Positions 24,801-32,780 of a stretch of 64,000 nt of DNA are shown in pieces. Under the pieces are notes generated by a model that was not told where the DNA came from, did not search any database, and was given only the letters and a program-made list of their open reading frames with translations. The position numbers and the translations under genes are program-made. Position 1 is the stretch's first letter, and each line of letters begins with the position of its first letter. Source of the stretch: Pseudomonas viciae (GTDB lineage Bacteria; Pseudomonadota; Gammaproteobacteria; Pseudomonadales; Pseudomonadaceae); contig NZ_CP035088.1 of NCBI RefSeq assembly GCF_004786035.1, positions 3,756,001 to 3,820,000 on the forward strand, written 5' to 3'.

Positions 24801-27800
24801 TTGCTGGAAGCCCTGGTGGAAGATATCGAACAACCGGTGTTCGCCCTACCGCTGCTCAGCCCGGCACAGCGCCAGGCCTCGCCGGCAACCCTGCCTCCTA
24901 AAGCCGCGTTCCCTACGCAACTGCTGATTCATCAGCGCTTCGAACAGATCGCCGCCGCACAACCCAGCGCCACCGCCCTGGTCCTGGGCGAACTCGAACT
25001 GAGCTATCAGGCCCTCAATCGCCGCGCCAACCGCATCGCCCGTGAACTGCTCGCCCAAGGTATACGCCCCGATGACCGGGTGGCGATCCTGGCTCGGCGC
25101 GGGGTGGAAATGGTCTGCGCGGTGCTGGCCGTGCTCAAGGCCGGTGCCGCCTATGTACCGCTGGATCCGGCGTACCCCAGCGAGCGCCTCGGCTATCTGC
25201 TGGCCGACAGTACTCCGGTGGCCTTGCTGGCCCAGCCGGACTGCCTCGACGTGCTGCCCGAACATACCGTGCCGGTGGTGAACCTCAAGGATTACGTCGC
25301 GGCAGACGACCTGGCGGACGTGTCCCTGGACTACAACCTTGAGGCCAAGGCGCTGGGCCTGACGCCACGGCACCTGGCCTACGTCATATACACCTCGGGG
25401 TCCACTGGGTTGCCCAAGGGTGTGTTGGTGGAACATGGCAATGTCGCTCGGCTGTTCGATGCCACCGCCGGGTTGTTCGACTTCGACCAGAACGACGTGT
25501 GGACGCTGTTCCACTCTTTTGCCTTCGATTTCTCGGTCTGGGAAATCTGGGGTGCGTTGAGTTATGGCGGCAAGCTGGTGATCGTCCCGAGTGACGTGGC
25601 CCGCTCCCCCGATGACTTCTATGCGCTGGTCTGTCAACAGCACGTCACGGTCCTGAACCAGACGCCGAGTGCCTTCCGTCAGTTCATCGAGGCCCGTGAA
25701 CGCAGCGACCGGGAACATGCCCTGCGCGAAGTGATCTTCGGCGGCGAGGCCTTGGATTTCCGTAGCCTGCGCCCTTGGACCGTACGCACCGCGCTGTCGC
25801 GCACACGCCTGGTGAACATGTACGGAATCACCGAAATCACCGTGCACGCGACTTTCTATCCGATCAGCCAAGTGGAAATCGACACAGGCGCACCAAGCCT
25901 GATCGGTCCGCCATTGCCGGACCTGTGCCTGCGCATTCTCGACGAGTACCAGCAACCGGTGCCGGTGGGGGTCAATGGGGAAATCTACATCGGCGGCGCG
26001 GGCGTGGCCCGGCATTACCTGAACCGCCCCGAACTCAATGCCGAGCGGTTCATCCGCGACCCGTACGCCGTGGAACCCGCGGCGCGGTTGTATCGCACTG
26101 GCGATATCGCCCGCTACCGCGCCGACAGCGGTGTGGTCTACGTGGGCCGCAACGATTCGCAGATCAAGATCCGTGGCTTTCGCATCGAGCTGGGGGAAAT
26201 CGAAGCCCAGTTGCTGGCCCTGGCCGATGTGCGCGAAGCCTTGGTGATCGTGCGCGAGGACCAGCCCGGCGACAAACGCCTGGTGGCGTACTTGATCGCC
26301 CATGACGGAGTTGTGCTGGAGTCTTCGGTCTTGCGCAGCCAACTGGCCGGCGTGCTGGCCGAACATATGTTGCCCGGGGCCTTCGTGACCCTGCAAGCCT
26401 GGCCGCTGACCACCAATGGCAAGCTCGACCGCAATGCGTTGCCGGCACCGGATTTGTCTGCCGCCGCGAGCAAGCATTACGAAGCCCCCTTGGGCGAAAT
26501 CGAACGCACCCTGGCCAGCGCCTGGCAGGAGTTGCTTGGGGTTGAGCGGGTGGGTCGCCAGGACCACTTCTTCGAACTGGGCGGCCACTCGTTCCTGGTC
26601 ATCAGCCTGATCGAACGCCTGCGTCAGGCCGACCTGCAACTGGATGTGCGCACGGTATTTTCCGCGCCAACGCTCAAGGCCATGGCGGCGGTCCTGGCCG
26701 GTGGTAACAACGTCCAGCAGTTCGTGCCGGCCAACCTGATCCCGGCCGACTGCATGGCCATCGAACCGCAGATGCTGCCGCTGGTGAGCCTCAGCCAGGG
26801 CGAAATCGAGCAGATCGTCGCCGATGTCCCCGGCGGGGCCAGTAACGTGCAGGACATCTATCCCCTGTCGTCATTGCAGGAAGGCATTCTGTTCCACCAC
26901 TTGCTGCAGGCCGAAGGCGACGCGTATCTGATGCGTACTGTGGTGACGTTCAATCGTCGCCAGTTGCTCGATGACTTCCTGGCTGCCGTACAGGTGGTGA
27001 TCGACCGGCACGATATCCTGCGCACCGCGCTGCGCTGGCATGGGTTGCCGCAGCCGGTGCAGGTGGTGCATCGCCAGGCGCAGTTGCCGGTGGTCACCTT
27101 GGACTGCGCCCCCGGTGAAGACGCCTTGCAGATTTTGCGCGACCACACCGATACCCACCATCTGCGACTGGATCTGCAGCGGGCGCCGCTGATCGCCGCG
27201 TACATCATCTACGACGCGCCGAATGAGCAGTGGCTGCTGGCGTTGCTCGACCACCATTTGGTCAGCGATAACGTGACGCTGCGTCTGATCATGCTGGAGA
27301 TCCAGGCCGTCCTGGCCGGACAGACCGACAGCCTGCCGCCGTCCCAGCCTTACCGAAACTTCATCGCCCAGGCCGCCAACGTGTCCCAGGCCGACCACGA
27401 AGCTTACTTCCGTCGCCTGCTGGCCGATGTCGACTCCACCACCGCGCCTTACGGGGTGCTGGATGTGCGCGGCAATGGCGCCGGGATCAAGCGCGCGGTC
27501 GAGCACTTGAGCGAGGCACTCAGTGCCCGGGTGCATCGCATGGCACGCCAGCAAGGGGTGCCGACCTCCGTGCTGTTCCATGCCGCCTGGGGTCTGGTGG
27601 TAGCGGCGACCAGCGGACGCGACGACGGGATTTTCGGTACGGTGCTGTCGGGACGTTCCCAAGGCACCGCCGGTGCCGACCATGCCCTGGGCATGTTCAT
27701 CAACACCTTGCCAATGCGCATTCGCTTGCAGCAGAACACCGTCAGCGACATCGTCCGCGACGCCTACCAGCAGCTCAGTGAATTGCTGACCCACGAACAG

Positions 27801-30800
27801 GCGTCCCTGGCCCTGGCCCAGCGTTGCAGTGCCGTGGATGCCTCGCTGCCGCTGTTCACGGTGATCCTCAACTGCCGCCATGGCGACCTGGTCAATGCCG
27901 CCGGGGAAAACGTCGAGGACATGGGCGATCACGAAGGCATGCACTTCATCGCCTCGGAAACCCGCACCAATTACCCTATCGAAATCGCCGTGGCGAATGT
28001 GGGCAAAGGGTTCTCCCTGACCGCCCAATCCATCACCGGCATCGACCCGCAACGCATCGCCGCCTACCTCGGCCAAGCCGTGGCCGCCTTGGTGGAAGCC
28101 CTTGAACAGGCCCCCGAACGCCTCGCCAGCGATCTTGAAGTGCTGCCCGAAACCGAGCGGCAATTGCTGCTGGCGGACTTCAACCGCACCGCCAGCGACT
28201 TCGGGCCTGCCCAGCCAATCCACACCCTGTTCGAAACCCAGGTCCAGGCCAATCCCGAGGCCGTGGCCCTGGTTTGCGAGAACCAGCAACTGAGCTACCG
28301 CCAGCTCAACCGCCGCGCCAACCACCTGGCCCGACAGTTGCTCGAACTCGGTATCCAACCCGATCAACGCGTGGCGATCTGTGCCGAGCGCAGCCTGGAC
28401 ATGATCGTCGGCCTGCTGGGGGTGCTCAAGGCCGGCGCCGCCTACGTGCCGATCGACCCGGCCCATCCTGCCGAGCGCATGGCGTTCATGGTGCAGGACA
28501 GCCAGCCACGGGCGTTGTTGAGCCAAGCGGCCCTCAGCTTTCCGGCAGGCGAGATGCCGCTGTTGTTGCTCGACACGGTTGATTCGTTGCAGGCTGCGAG
28601 CAATCCGGCCTTTGATGCCAATCCGCAAGTGCCAGGCCTGACAGCCGAGCACCTAGCCTATGTGATCTACACCTCCGGCTCCACCGGCCAATCCAAGGGC
28701 GTGATGGTCGAGCACCGTTCGGTGTTCAACTTCTGGCAGGTGCTGACCCGCAGCACCCACCGGCATTGCCCAACACCGGCCACCGTGGCGCTGAATGCCG
28801 GGTTCTTCTTCGACATGTCGATCAAGGGCATCTCGCAGCTGTTCTCCGGCCACCGTTTGGTGATCATCCCGCAACTGATCCGCGCCAGCGGCCACGAGCT
28901 GCTGGACTTCCTCGAACAGCATCAGGTGCACGCCTTCGATTCCACGCCGTCGCAGCTCGACACCCTGCTCGCCGCCGGCCTGCTGGAGCGCCAGAGCTAT
29001 CAGCCGGTGAGCGTGCTGCTCGGTGGCGAGGCGATCAACGCCGCGACCTGGGAGAAACTGCGCAACTGCCCGAACATTCGTTTCTACAACATGTACGGCC
29101 CGACCGAATGCACGGTAGACGCCACCATCGACCTGATCCGCGACCTCGGCGAGCGGCCGAGCATTGGCCGGCCGATCGCCAACGTCCAGGTGCACGTGCT
29201 CGACGCCCGGGGCGAACCGACACCGCTGTGCGTGGCCGGCGAGCTGCACATCGGCGGGGCCGGTGTGGCCCGCGGTTACCTGAACCGCCCGGAGCTGAGC
29301 GCCGAACGGTTCATCGCCGATCCGTTCAGCACTGAACCAAACGCACGCCTGTACAAGACCGGTGACCTTGGCCGCTGGTTGGCCGATGGCACGCTGGAGT
29401 ACCTGGGGCGTAATGACTTCCAGGTGAAGATCCGTGGCTTCCGCATTGAATTGGGTGAAATTGAGAACGCCCTGGTGGCCTACCCGGGTATCCGCGAGGC
29501 CGTGGTCATCGCCCGGGAAGACAGCCAAGGCGATTCGGACAACAAGCGTCTGGTCGCCTATGTCTGCGGCGAACCCGTCCCGGCCGAACACCTGCGCAGC
29601 GCGTTGTTGAGCGGCCTGCCGGAGTACATGGTGCCCAGCGCCTTCGTGCACCTCGATGCCCTGCCCCTCACCGCCAATGGCAAGCTCGACCGCCGCGCCC
29701 TGCCAGCACCTGGTCAGGAATCGTTGGCGAGCAAAACCTATGAAGCGCCCCAGGGCGACACTGAACTCGCCATTGCCGAAATCTGGAAAGGTTTGCTGCA
29801 TCTGGATCAAGTCGGTCGTCATGACGGCTTCCTCGAACTCGGCGGCCATTCGCTGCTCGCCGTGCAGCTGCTCTCGCGACTGCGGCGCAAGCTGGGCGCA
29901 CGGATCACCCTGCGCGAACTGTTCGACGCGCCGACCGTGCGTGGCCTCGCCGCCCTGGTGCATGCCGCGTCGCCCACCGAATCGGCGTCGATTCCATTGG
30001 CCAACCGCTCGGGGCGACTGCCGTTATCCTTCGCCCAGCAACGGCTGTGGTTCCTCGACCACCTGGACCATGCGGCGGGCGCCGCTTATCACCTGCCCCT
30101 GGCCTTGCGCTTGAAGGGTTCGCTGGACAAATCGGCGCTGCAGGCCACCCTCGACCGCCTGGTGGCACGTCACGAAACCTTGCGTACCCGGTTCGAACTG
30201 GTGGACGGCGAGCCAGTGCAAAAAATCGCACCGACCGATCACGGTTTCCAATTGGACCAGCAGGACCTGCGCACGCTAGCGCTCGATGAACGCAAGACCA
30301 GGCTGGAGCACCTCGGCCAGATCAACGCTACGCAATTGTTCGACCTGAGCCATGGACCACTGATGCGCGGCCATCTGGTGCAACTGGAGGACGAGGAACA
30401 TGTGCTGTTCATCACCCTGCACCACATCGTTTCCGATGGCTGGTCCAACAGTGTGCTGGCGCGGGAGGTCAGTGTGCTCTACAGCGCGTTTACCCAGGGC
30501 CAGAAAGATCCGTTGCCGCCCCTGGCGTTGCAATACGTGGACTATGCCGCCTGGCAACGGCAGTCCCTTGAAGGCCCGGCACTGCAAGCGCAGATCGACT
30601 TCTGGCGGCAACATCTGGAAGGTGCGCCCGCGCTGTTGAACCTGCCACTGGATCGTCCGCGCCCGGCAATACAAAGTTATGCCGGCGGTATCCTCGAATG
30701 CAGCTTTTCGCCGGCCCTGAGTGCTGATCTGCGGGCTTTCAGCCAGGCCCAGGGCACCACGCTGTTCATGGTGCTGCTGGCCGGCTGGTCGGTGTTGATG

Positions 30801-32465
30801 AGCCACCTGAGCGGCCAGGCAGATGTGGTGGTCGGCACCCCAGTGGCCAATCGTCAACGGCCGGAGCTGGAGGCGTTGATCGGTTTCTTTGCCAATACCC
30901 TGGCCTTGAGAGTCAGCACAGAACGCGATACCCGTGTCGAAGAACTGCTGGCGCGGATCAAGAACCTGACCCTGAGCGCCTACAATCATCAGGACCTGCC
31001 TTTCGAGCAGGTGGTGAGCGCATTGCAACCGACCCGCAGCATGAGCCACAGCCCGTTGTTCCAGGTCATGTTGAGCCTGGACAACACGCCACCGGCACCG
31101 CTGCAGTTGCCTGGGCTTGAGGTGAAAACCCTGGAAAGCCCCCATAACACCACGCAGTTCGACCTCTCGCTGTCCCTCATTGACAACGGCGAGCGCATCG
31201 GCGGCAGCCTGCAATACGCCAATGACCTGTTCGACAGGCCGACGGTACAGAACATTGCCGAGCTCTTCGCCAAGCTCCTGGAAAACCTGGTGACCGACGG
31301 GCAGCAATCCATCGGCCAACTGCTGGAGAGCACACCGCCGTTGGTGCGCTCGGTCAATGCCATCGCCCAGTCGGGCTTTGGCGATGACAGCCCTGCCCCG
31401 GCCTTGCCTTACGAGGCGCCCAAGGGCGACACCGAGATCGCCATCGCGGCCCTCTGGCAAGAATTGCTCAAACTGGAACGGGTCAGCCGCCATGATGATT
31501 TCTTCAGCCTCGGCGGGATTTCGTTGATGGCGGTGCAGATGGCCTCGCGTCTGCGCAAGGTCCTCGGTAAGCCGATTGCCGTGCGCGACCTGTTTGTCGA
31601 GCCGACCATTGCCGGCTTCGCCAGGACCCTCGACGGCCAGGCCCGGCCGGGCGGCCACAGCAATCTGGTGCCGATCCGGCGCACCGGCTCCCAGCGGCCG
31701 CTGTATCTGGTCCATCCGCTGGGCGGTGAGGTGCAATATGCACGGGACCTGGCGCCGATGCTCGATCCCCAGGTCCCCGTCTACGGCTTGGCGGCCAGTG
31801 GCCTGGTGGCGGGTGAGGCGCCGCTGGCCGATGTGCCGACCATCGCGGCGCGTTACCTGACGGCCATCCGACAAACCCAGCCGCAAGGTCCGTATCGGAT
31901 CGCTGGTTGGTCGGCCGGTGGCCTGATCGCCTATGAAATGGCTCGTCAGTTGCAGACCGGTGGCGAGGTCGTGGAATTCCTCGGCATCATTGATGCATCG
32001 GCACGCCCCGATCCGGTACCGACGCAATCGATCAGCGAAGCACAGTTCCTGATGGCCTGGCTGCCGGAGCAGATCGATCCCGGGCTGATGCGGCAACTGA
32101 CGACACTGGCGGAACACTCGGACATCGACGCGATGCTGGCGCTGTGCATCACCCAGCGCCTGCTACCGGAGGAACTGCCCCACGACATCGATGCCGCCCT
32201 GCTGCGTACTCACCTGGAAGTCGCCTATCGGATGCGGCAGGCCATCGGCGCCTACGTCAGCCCACCCAGCCCGCTCAAGGTGTCGCTGTTCACCGCGAGC
32301 GAACAGCAACGCAGCGACCCCACCCTGGGCTGGCGTGCGCTGCTGGCGGATCAGGTCAACGTGACACCACTGCCCGGCACCCATAACACGCTGGTCAAGG
32401 CACCTCATGTGGCCAAGCTGGGCGCGGCGATTTCGCAGGCGTTGAAAACCGCCGCGGTGTCGTAA
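18867..32465 (+). CDS. NRPS2: tandem-C start, three A modules, terminal C-T-TE
   Basis: The 4532-residue synthetase has the order C6a-C6b-A6-T6 C7-A7-T7 C8-A8-T8 C9-T9-TE. A6 and A7 read DFWNIGMVH (Thr, exact); A8 reads DMKDLGMVD (as A3, Glu/Gln-like). C8 carries HHLLQAEGD, a dual C/E signature, so the second Thr should become D (or be processed further). C6b keeps HHLLADR in place of HHxxxDG. The last module has no adenylation domain; its carrier motif is LGGISL and the single TE has GWSAGG. Single-TE, A-less ends are known in SyrE of syringomycin, where residue 9 is loaded in trans. The ATG at 18867 lies inside the end of NRPS1; a TTG at 18879, with AAGGA 11 nt upstream, is an alternative start. 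Confidence 0.95.
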   Translation: MLNKLNEHNDSLDQLKRAALLRLLKQRGATRVIESAPDDMTGVDRDAPLALSFAQQRLWFLDQLDPTASAAYHMPAALVLRGALDQAALKEALNRLVARHESLRTTFRREGEHPVQIIAPADCGFSLVEHDLRHLSRDEAAAQVARLSEEAAKQPFDLLHGPLIRGSLLRLADDEHRLLITQHHIISDGWSIGILVKEFATLYQAFSAGQPDPLPPLPRQYADYAAWQRQHLEGARLDQQVEFWRTHLAGAPPLLSLPTDRPRPAVQSYRGETLGFDLPASLSGAIARFAQSRAATPFMTLMAAWAVLLARISGQQDLVIGTVAANRDRQDVQSLIGFFVNTLALRVRLEANPTLDQVLQQVKHLMLESSPHQDTPFELVVEALKPPRSASYSPVFQTMLYTNAGGAGGQLQLPGLNLEFLPSPKDNTQHDLSLHIDEGGPSLSCSLSYSTALFDASTIERLAGRFERLLHCFTEAPDTRIAALELDPALALPEVKALVPVPERLPLSFHQERMWFVDTFETGYLYNANPVYHNIALLLELSGEVNQPALQTALDGLLARHAILRCRVLSDGSSAWQQFDGPATLALELIQGNPHDLAAQALAETRRPLTMDGGSLVRASLVRADERRAILAIAVHHLLADRSAMQLLKRDLLALYEAACADRRAELPALSLGYGDFAAWQRNLPATVLENLRAYWAYQLRGKLQALELPLNRPRAAVHVFAEASHSFTLEPALVRRLEALAREVGVSCDSLALSAFTALLRRYAGHDELVVGTTAACREPALRDVVGPLDNLLVMRGQCDSETTLQQLWEQTASNLAQGLRHRHMQFDQLVLALNPAKDMSRTALFDVLFNFQHTTDASALVAGLAVNTLETNLGYGKNDLHLLITAGEPQWAGHLVYNAEFFDAEFIQQLMRHYVRLLEAFVADSQQRVDDVPLLDSAERRRQILDFNDSEAAWPDTLTLHQIFEEQARQHPERTAVNLGPEHLSYRQLNEQANRLAHRLRSAGVQPQELVAIALDRSVQMIVATLAVLKAGGAYVPIDPSSPQERIAYVLRDSGARKAIARQDMSPALQDLGIEVFDATPANGSSAADLPNLTAANHLCYVIYTSGSTGEPKGALLEHRNVVRLLHNNRLDFQFNADDVWSLFHSNAFDFSVWEIFGALLYGARLSLVPEALRRDPVELLGFLEREQVTVLNQTPSAFHQLSAAALTTPDVRLEHLRYVIFGGESLELGRLDAFHRAFGHVALVNMYGITETCVHVTYKAIGAADIAAGVSNVGRPIPTTVAYVLDARQRLLPVGVAGEICVGGLGVGRGYLNRPALSAERFIADPFRPGERLYRSGDLGKLLDNGEIVHLGRMDAQVKIRGFRIELGEIEAKLLACAGVREARVLAREDMSQGKRLIAYLIPLRGTTLEVAALRKQLGATLPDYMIPSAFVSLHAYPLTANGKLDQDALPAPDLDAMSERGYVAPEGATETALARIFQELLGLERVGRSDSFFELGGHSLLAAQLVSRVRQQLGGDLMLRELFSHPTVEELARVVGDRQTAHTETIGLVDRDKPLALSFAQQRLWFLDQLDADAGSAYHMPAALLLRGNLDRAALKAALDRLVARHESLRTTFVRRGEQPVQVIAPAHCGFALSEQDLRSLPYEQASLSAARIGNSEALAPFDLAQGPLIRGRLLQLADDEHILLITQHHIISDGWSVGVLVKEFAALYRAFSQGQVDPLPALPIQYADYAAWQHQALNGERLSRQADFWREHLGGAPALLSLPTDRPRPATQSYRGGDVPVEIAPALRERLERFGQRHNVTLFMTLLSAWSVLMARLGNERDVVIGVPTANRGRTETENLIGFFVNTLALRVNLTENPSVVQLLEQIKHTTLAAHEHQDIPFEQVIEALQPPRSLSHNPLCQVALSLDNTPGGGELSLPGLTLTPVAQAHETSQFDLMLTLGNDGGSLAGVIEYASDLFDRSTVERFAQHFQTLLEALVEDIEQPVFALPLLSPAQRQASPATLPPKAAFPTQLLIHQRFEQIAAAQPSATALVLGELELSYQALNRRANRIARELLAQGIRPDDRVAILARRGVEMVCAVLAVLKAGAAYVPLDPAYPSERLGYLLADSTPVALLAQPDCLDVLPEHTVPVVNLKDYVAADDLADVSLDYNLEAKALGLTPRHLAYVIYTSGSTGLPKGVLVEHGNVARLFDATAGLFDFDQNDVWTLFHSFAFDFSVWEIWGALSYGGKLVIVPSDVARSPDDFYALVCQQHVTVLNQTPSAFRQFIEARERSDREHALREVIFGGEALDFRSLRPWTVRTALSRTRLVNMYGITEITVHATFYPISQVEIDTGAPSLIGPPLPDLCLRILDEYQQPVPVGVNGEIYIGGAGVARHYLNRPELNAERFIRDPYAVEPAARLYRTGDIARYRADSGVVYVGRNDSQIKIRGFRIELGEIEAQLLALADVREALVIVREDQPGDKRLVAYLIAHDGVVLESSVLRSQLAGVLAEHMLPGAFVTLQAWPLTTNGKLDRNALPAPDLSAAASKHYEAPLGEIERTLASAWQELLGVERVGRQDHFFELGGHSFLVISLIERLRQADLQLDVRTVFSAPTLKAMAAVLAGGNNVQQFVPANLIPADCMAIEPQMLPLVSLSQGEIEQIVADVPGGASNVQDIYPLSSLQEGILFHHLLQAEGDAYLMRTVVTFNRRQLLDDFLAAVQVVIDRHDILRTALRWHGLPQPVQVVHRQAQLPVVTLDCAPGEDALQILRDHTDTHHLRLDLQRAPLIAAYIIYDAPNEQWLLALLDHHLVSDNVTLRLIMLEIQAVLAGQTDSLPPSQPYRNFIAQAANVSQADHEAYFRRLLADVDSTTAPYGVLDVRGNGAGIKRAVEHLSEALSARVHRMARQQGVPTSVLFHAAWGLVVAATSGRDDGIFGTVLSGRSQGTAGADHALGMFINTLPMRIRLQQNTVSDIVRDAYQQLSELLTHEQASLALAQRCSAVDASLPLFTVILNCRHGDLVNAAGENVEDMGDHEGMHFIASETRTNYPIEIAVANVGKGFSLTAQSITGIDPQRIAAYLGQAVAALVEALEQAPERLASDLEVLPETERQLLLADFNRTASDFGPAQPIHTLFETQVQANPEAVALVCENQQLSYRQLNRRANHLARQLLELGIQPDQRVAICAERSLDMIVGLLGVLKAGAAYVPIDPAHPAERMAFMVQDSQPRALLSQAALSFPAGEMPLLLLDTVDSLQAASNPAFDANPQVPGLTAEHLAYVIYTSGSTGQSKGVMVEHRSVFNFWQVLTRSTHRHCPTPATVALNAGFFFDMSIKGISQLFSGHRLVIIPQLIRASGHELLDFLEQHQVHAFDSTPSQLDTLLAAGLLERQSYQPVSVLLGGEAINAATWEKLRNCPNIRFYNMYGPTECTVDATIDLIRDLGERPSIGRPIANVQVHVLDARGEPTPLCVAGELHIGGAGVARGYLNRPELSAERFIADPFSTEPNARLYKTGDLGRWLADGTLEYLGRNDFQVKIRGFRIELGEIENALVAYPGIREAVVIAREDSQGDSDNKRLVAYVCGEPVPAEHLRSALLSGLPEYMVPSAFVHLDALPLTANGKLDRRALPAPGQESLASKTYEAPQGDTELAIAEIWKGLLHLDQVGRHDGFLELGGHSLLAVQLLSRLRRKLGARITLRELFDAPTVRGLAALVHAASPTESASIPLANRSGRLPLSFAQQRLWFLDHLDHAAGAAYHLPLALRLKGSLDKSALQATLDRLVARHETLRTRFELVDGEPVQKIAPTDHGFQLDQQDLRTLALDERKTRLEHLGQINATQLFDLSHGPLMRGHLVQLEDEEHVLFITLHHIVSDGWSNSVLAREVSVLYSAFTQGQKDPLPPLALQYVDYAAWQRQSLEGPALQAQIDFWRQHLEGAPALLNLPLDRPRPAIQSYAGGILECSFSPALSADLRAFSQAQGTTLFMVLLAGWSVLMSHLSGQADVVVGTPVANRQRPELEALIGFFANTLALRVSTERDTRVEELLARIKNLTLSAYNHQDLPFEQVVSALQPTRSMSHSPLFQVMLSLDNTPPAPLQLPGLEVKTLESPHNTTQFDLSLSLIDNGERIGGSLQYANDLFDRPTVQNIAELFAKLLENLVTDGQQSIGQLLESTPPLVRSVNAIAQSGFGDDSPAPALPYEAPKGDTEIAIAALWQELLKLERVSRHDDFFSLGGISLMAVQMASRLRKVLGKPIAVRDLFVEPTIAGFARTLDGQARPGGHSNLVPIRRTGSQRPLYLVHPLGGEVQYARDLAPMLDPQVPVYGLAASGLVAGEAPLADVPTIAARYLTAIRQTQPQGPYRIAGWSAGGLIAYEMARQLQTGGEVVEFLGIIDASARPDPVPTQSISEAQFLMAWLPEQIDPGLMRQLTTLAEHSDIDAMLALCITQRLLPEELPHDIDAALLRTHLEVAYRMRQAIGAYVSPPSPLKVSLFTASEQQRSDPTLGWRALLADQVNVTPLPGTHNTLVKAPHVAKLGAAISQALKTAAVS
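20370..21700 (+). other. Second, atypical condensation domain (C6b)
   Basis: This is a full-length condensation-superfamily domain directly after C6a, with no A or T between them. It begins RLPLSFHQERMWFVDTFE and has HHLLADRSA where C6a has HHIISDGWS. The catalytic His pair and Asp remain, but the usual Gly is Arg. Extra domains of this superfamily are known to recruit oxygenases (X and interface domains) or to modify the tethered residue (modAA type). Which role applies here is not decidable from sequence alone. Confidence 0.8.
28011..29523 (+). repeat. NRPS duplication R2, copy 2 (A8 adenylation domain)
   Basis: This is the partner of 10415-11927. One change is notable: TPLGVAGEL of A3 is TPLCVAGEL in A8 (GGC to TGC), in the conserved turn just before the GELxIGG motif. 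The boundaries fall within domains rather than at linkers. Confidence 0.95.
29990..32462 (+). other. Terminal module C9-T9-TE lacking an adenylation domain
   Basis: C9 (HHIVSDGWS) ends near 31330 and is followed by a linker of about 25 residues, a carrier domain (about 31400-31630, LGGISL) and a thioesterase with GWSAGG. No A-domain motif (YTSGSTG, GELxIGG, GRxDxQVKIRG) lies between C9 and T9. Something must load T9 in trans, or the module is skipped. Confidence 0.9.
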
Positions 32466-32470
32466 AGGCG

Positions 32471-32509
32471 CCTGGGGTGTCCGGTGAGCAATGCACCGGG
32501 TACCCCAGG
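32471..32509 (+). terminator. Strong hairpin just after NRPS2
   Basis: CCTGGGGT pairs with ACCCCAGG and, inside it, CCGGTG pairs with CACCGG around a 7-nt loop. The hairpin starts 6 nt after the NRPS2 stop. No T-tract follows, so it may act as a transcript 3' end stabiliser or a Rho-assisted stop rather than a classic intrinsic terminator. Confidence 0.6.
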
Positions 32510-32524
32510 ATTCGACACATACTC

Positions 32525-32596
32525 CGTGGGAACGTGCGTGCTCGCGATAGCGGTGGTTCCGTGCCGCTGTCATCGCGAGCAAGCTCGCTCCCGCAG
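32525..32596. repeat. REP pair between NRPS2 and braA
   Basis: GTGGGAACGTGCGTGCTCGCGA and the opposed TCGCGAGCAAGCTCGCTCCC form a divergent REP pair typical of fluorescent pseudomonads. The left arm is slightly degenerate. It separates the NRPS1/2 unit from the braABC unit. Confidence 0.8.
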
Positions 32597-32625
32597 GGTC
32601 AACAGCCCTGATCCGCACGCCAGGA

Positions 32626-32645
32626 TGTCCCCGTTTTCCGCTACA
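32626..32645 (+). promoter_or_regulatory. TGTCCC/ACA regulatory box, copy 2 (braA promoter)
   Basis: TGTCCCCGTTTTCCGCTACA followed by GAC. A possible -10 (TTAAAT) lies 19 nt after ACAGAC, so the box would overlap or abut the -35 region, as expected for an activator site. The following ~90 bp also align with the luxR upstream region. Confidence 0.75.
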
Positions 32646-32696
32646 GACGCTGCCTACCTGCAACCGCTTAAATACGCCCCTCAAGCTGAATCGTTT

Positions 32697-32715
32697 CTGT
32701 GGATGGACTCCACAG
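32697..32715 (+). promoter_or_regulatory. Leader hairpin with ANGGA loop, braA
   Basis: CTGTGGA-TGGAC-TCCACAG is a perfect 7-bp stem with loop TGGAC. The closing A and loop give A-N-GGA-N-U, the RsmA/CsrA consensus arrangement. The luxR leader has the same hairpin with both arms changed (GGA/TCC to GAA/TTC). The braA ribosome-binding site (AGAGGGAG) contains a second ANGGA. Confidence 0.6.
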
Positions 32716-32780
32716 GCGATGCCTGGTCGCCCGTCGATCAGACCTGTCACCCACCGCACGATCACTCTAGAGGGAGCCTT

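Noticed and set aside
2753..32465. Assignment of NRPS1/2 as a syringomycin/thanamycin-type synthetase
   Set aside because: The A-less C-T-TE end and nine carriers fit, but the A-domain codes (Thr-Thr-Glx before the last module, Glx-like at 3), the tandem C domains and the lack of SyrB/SyrP-like genes do not.
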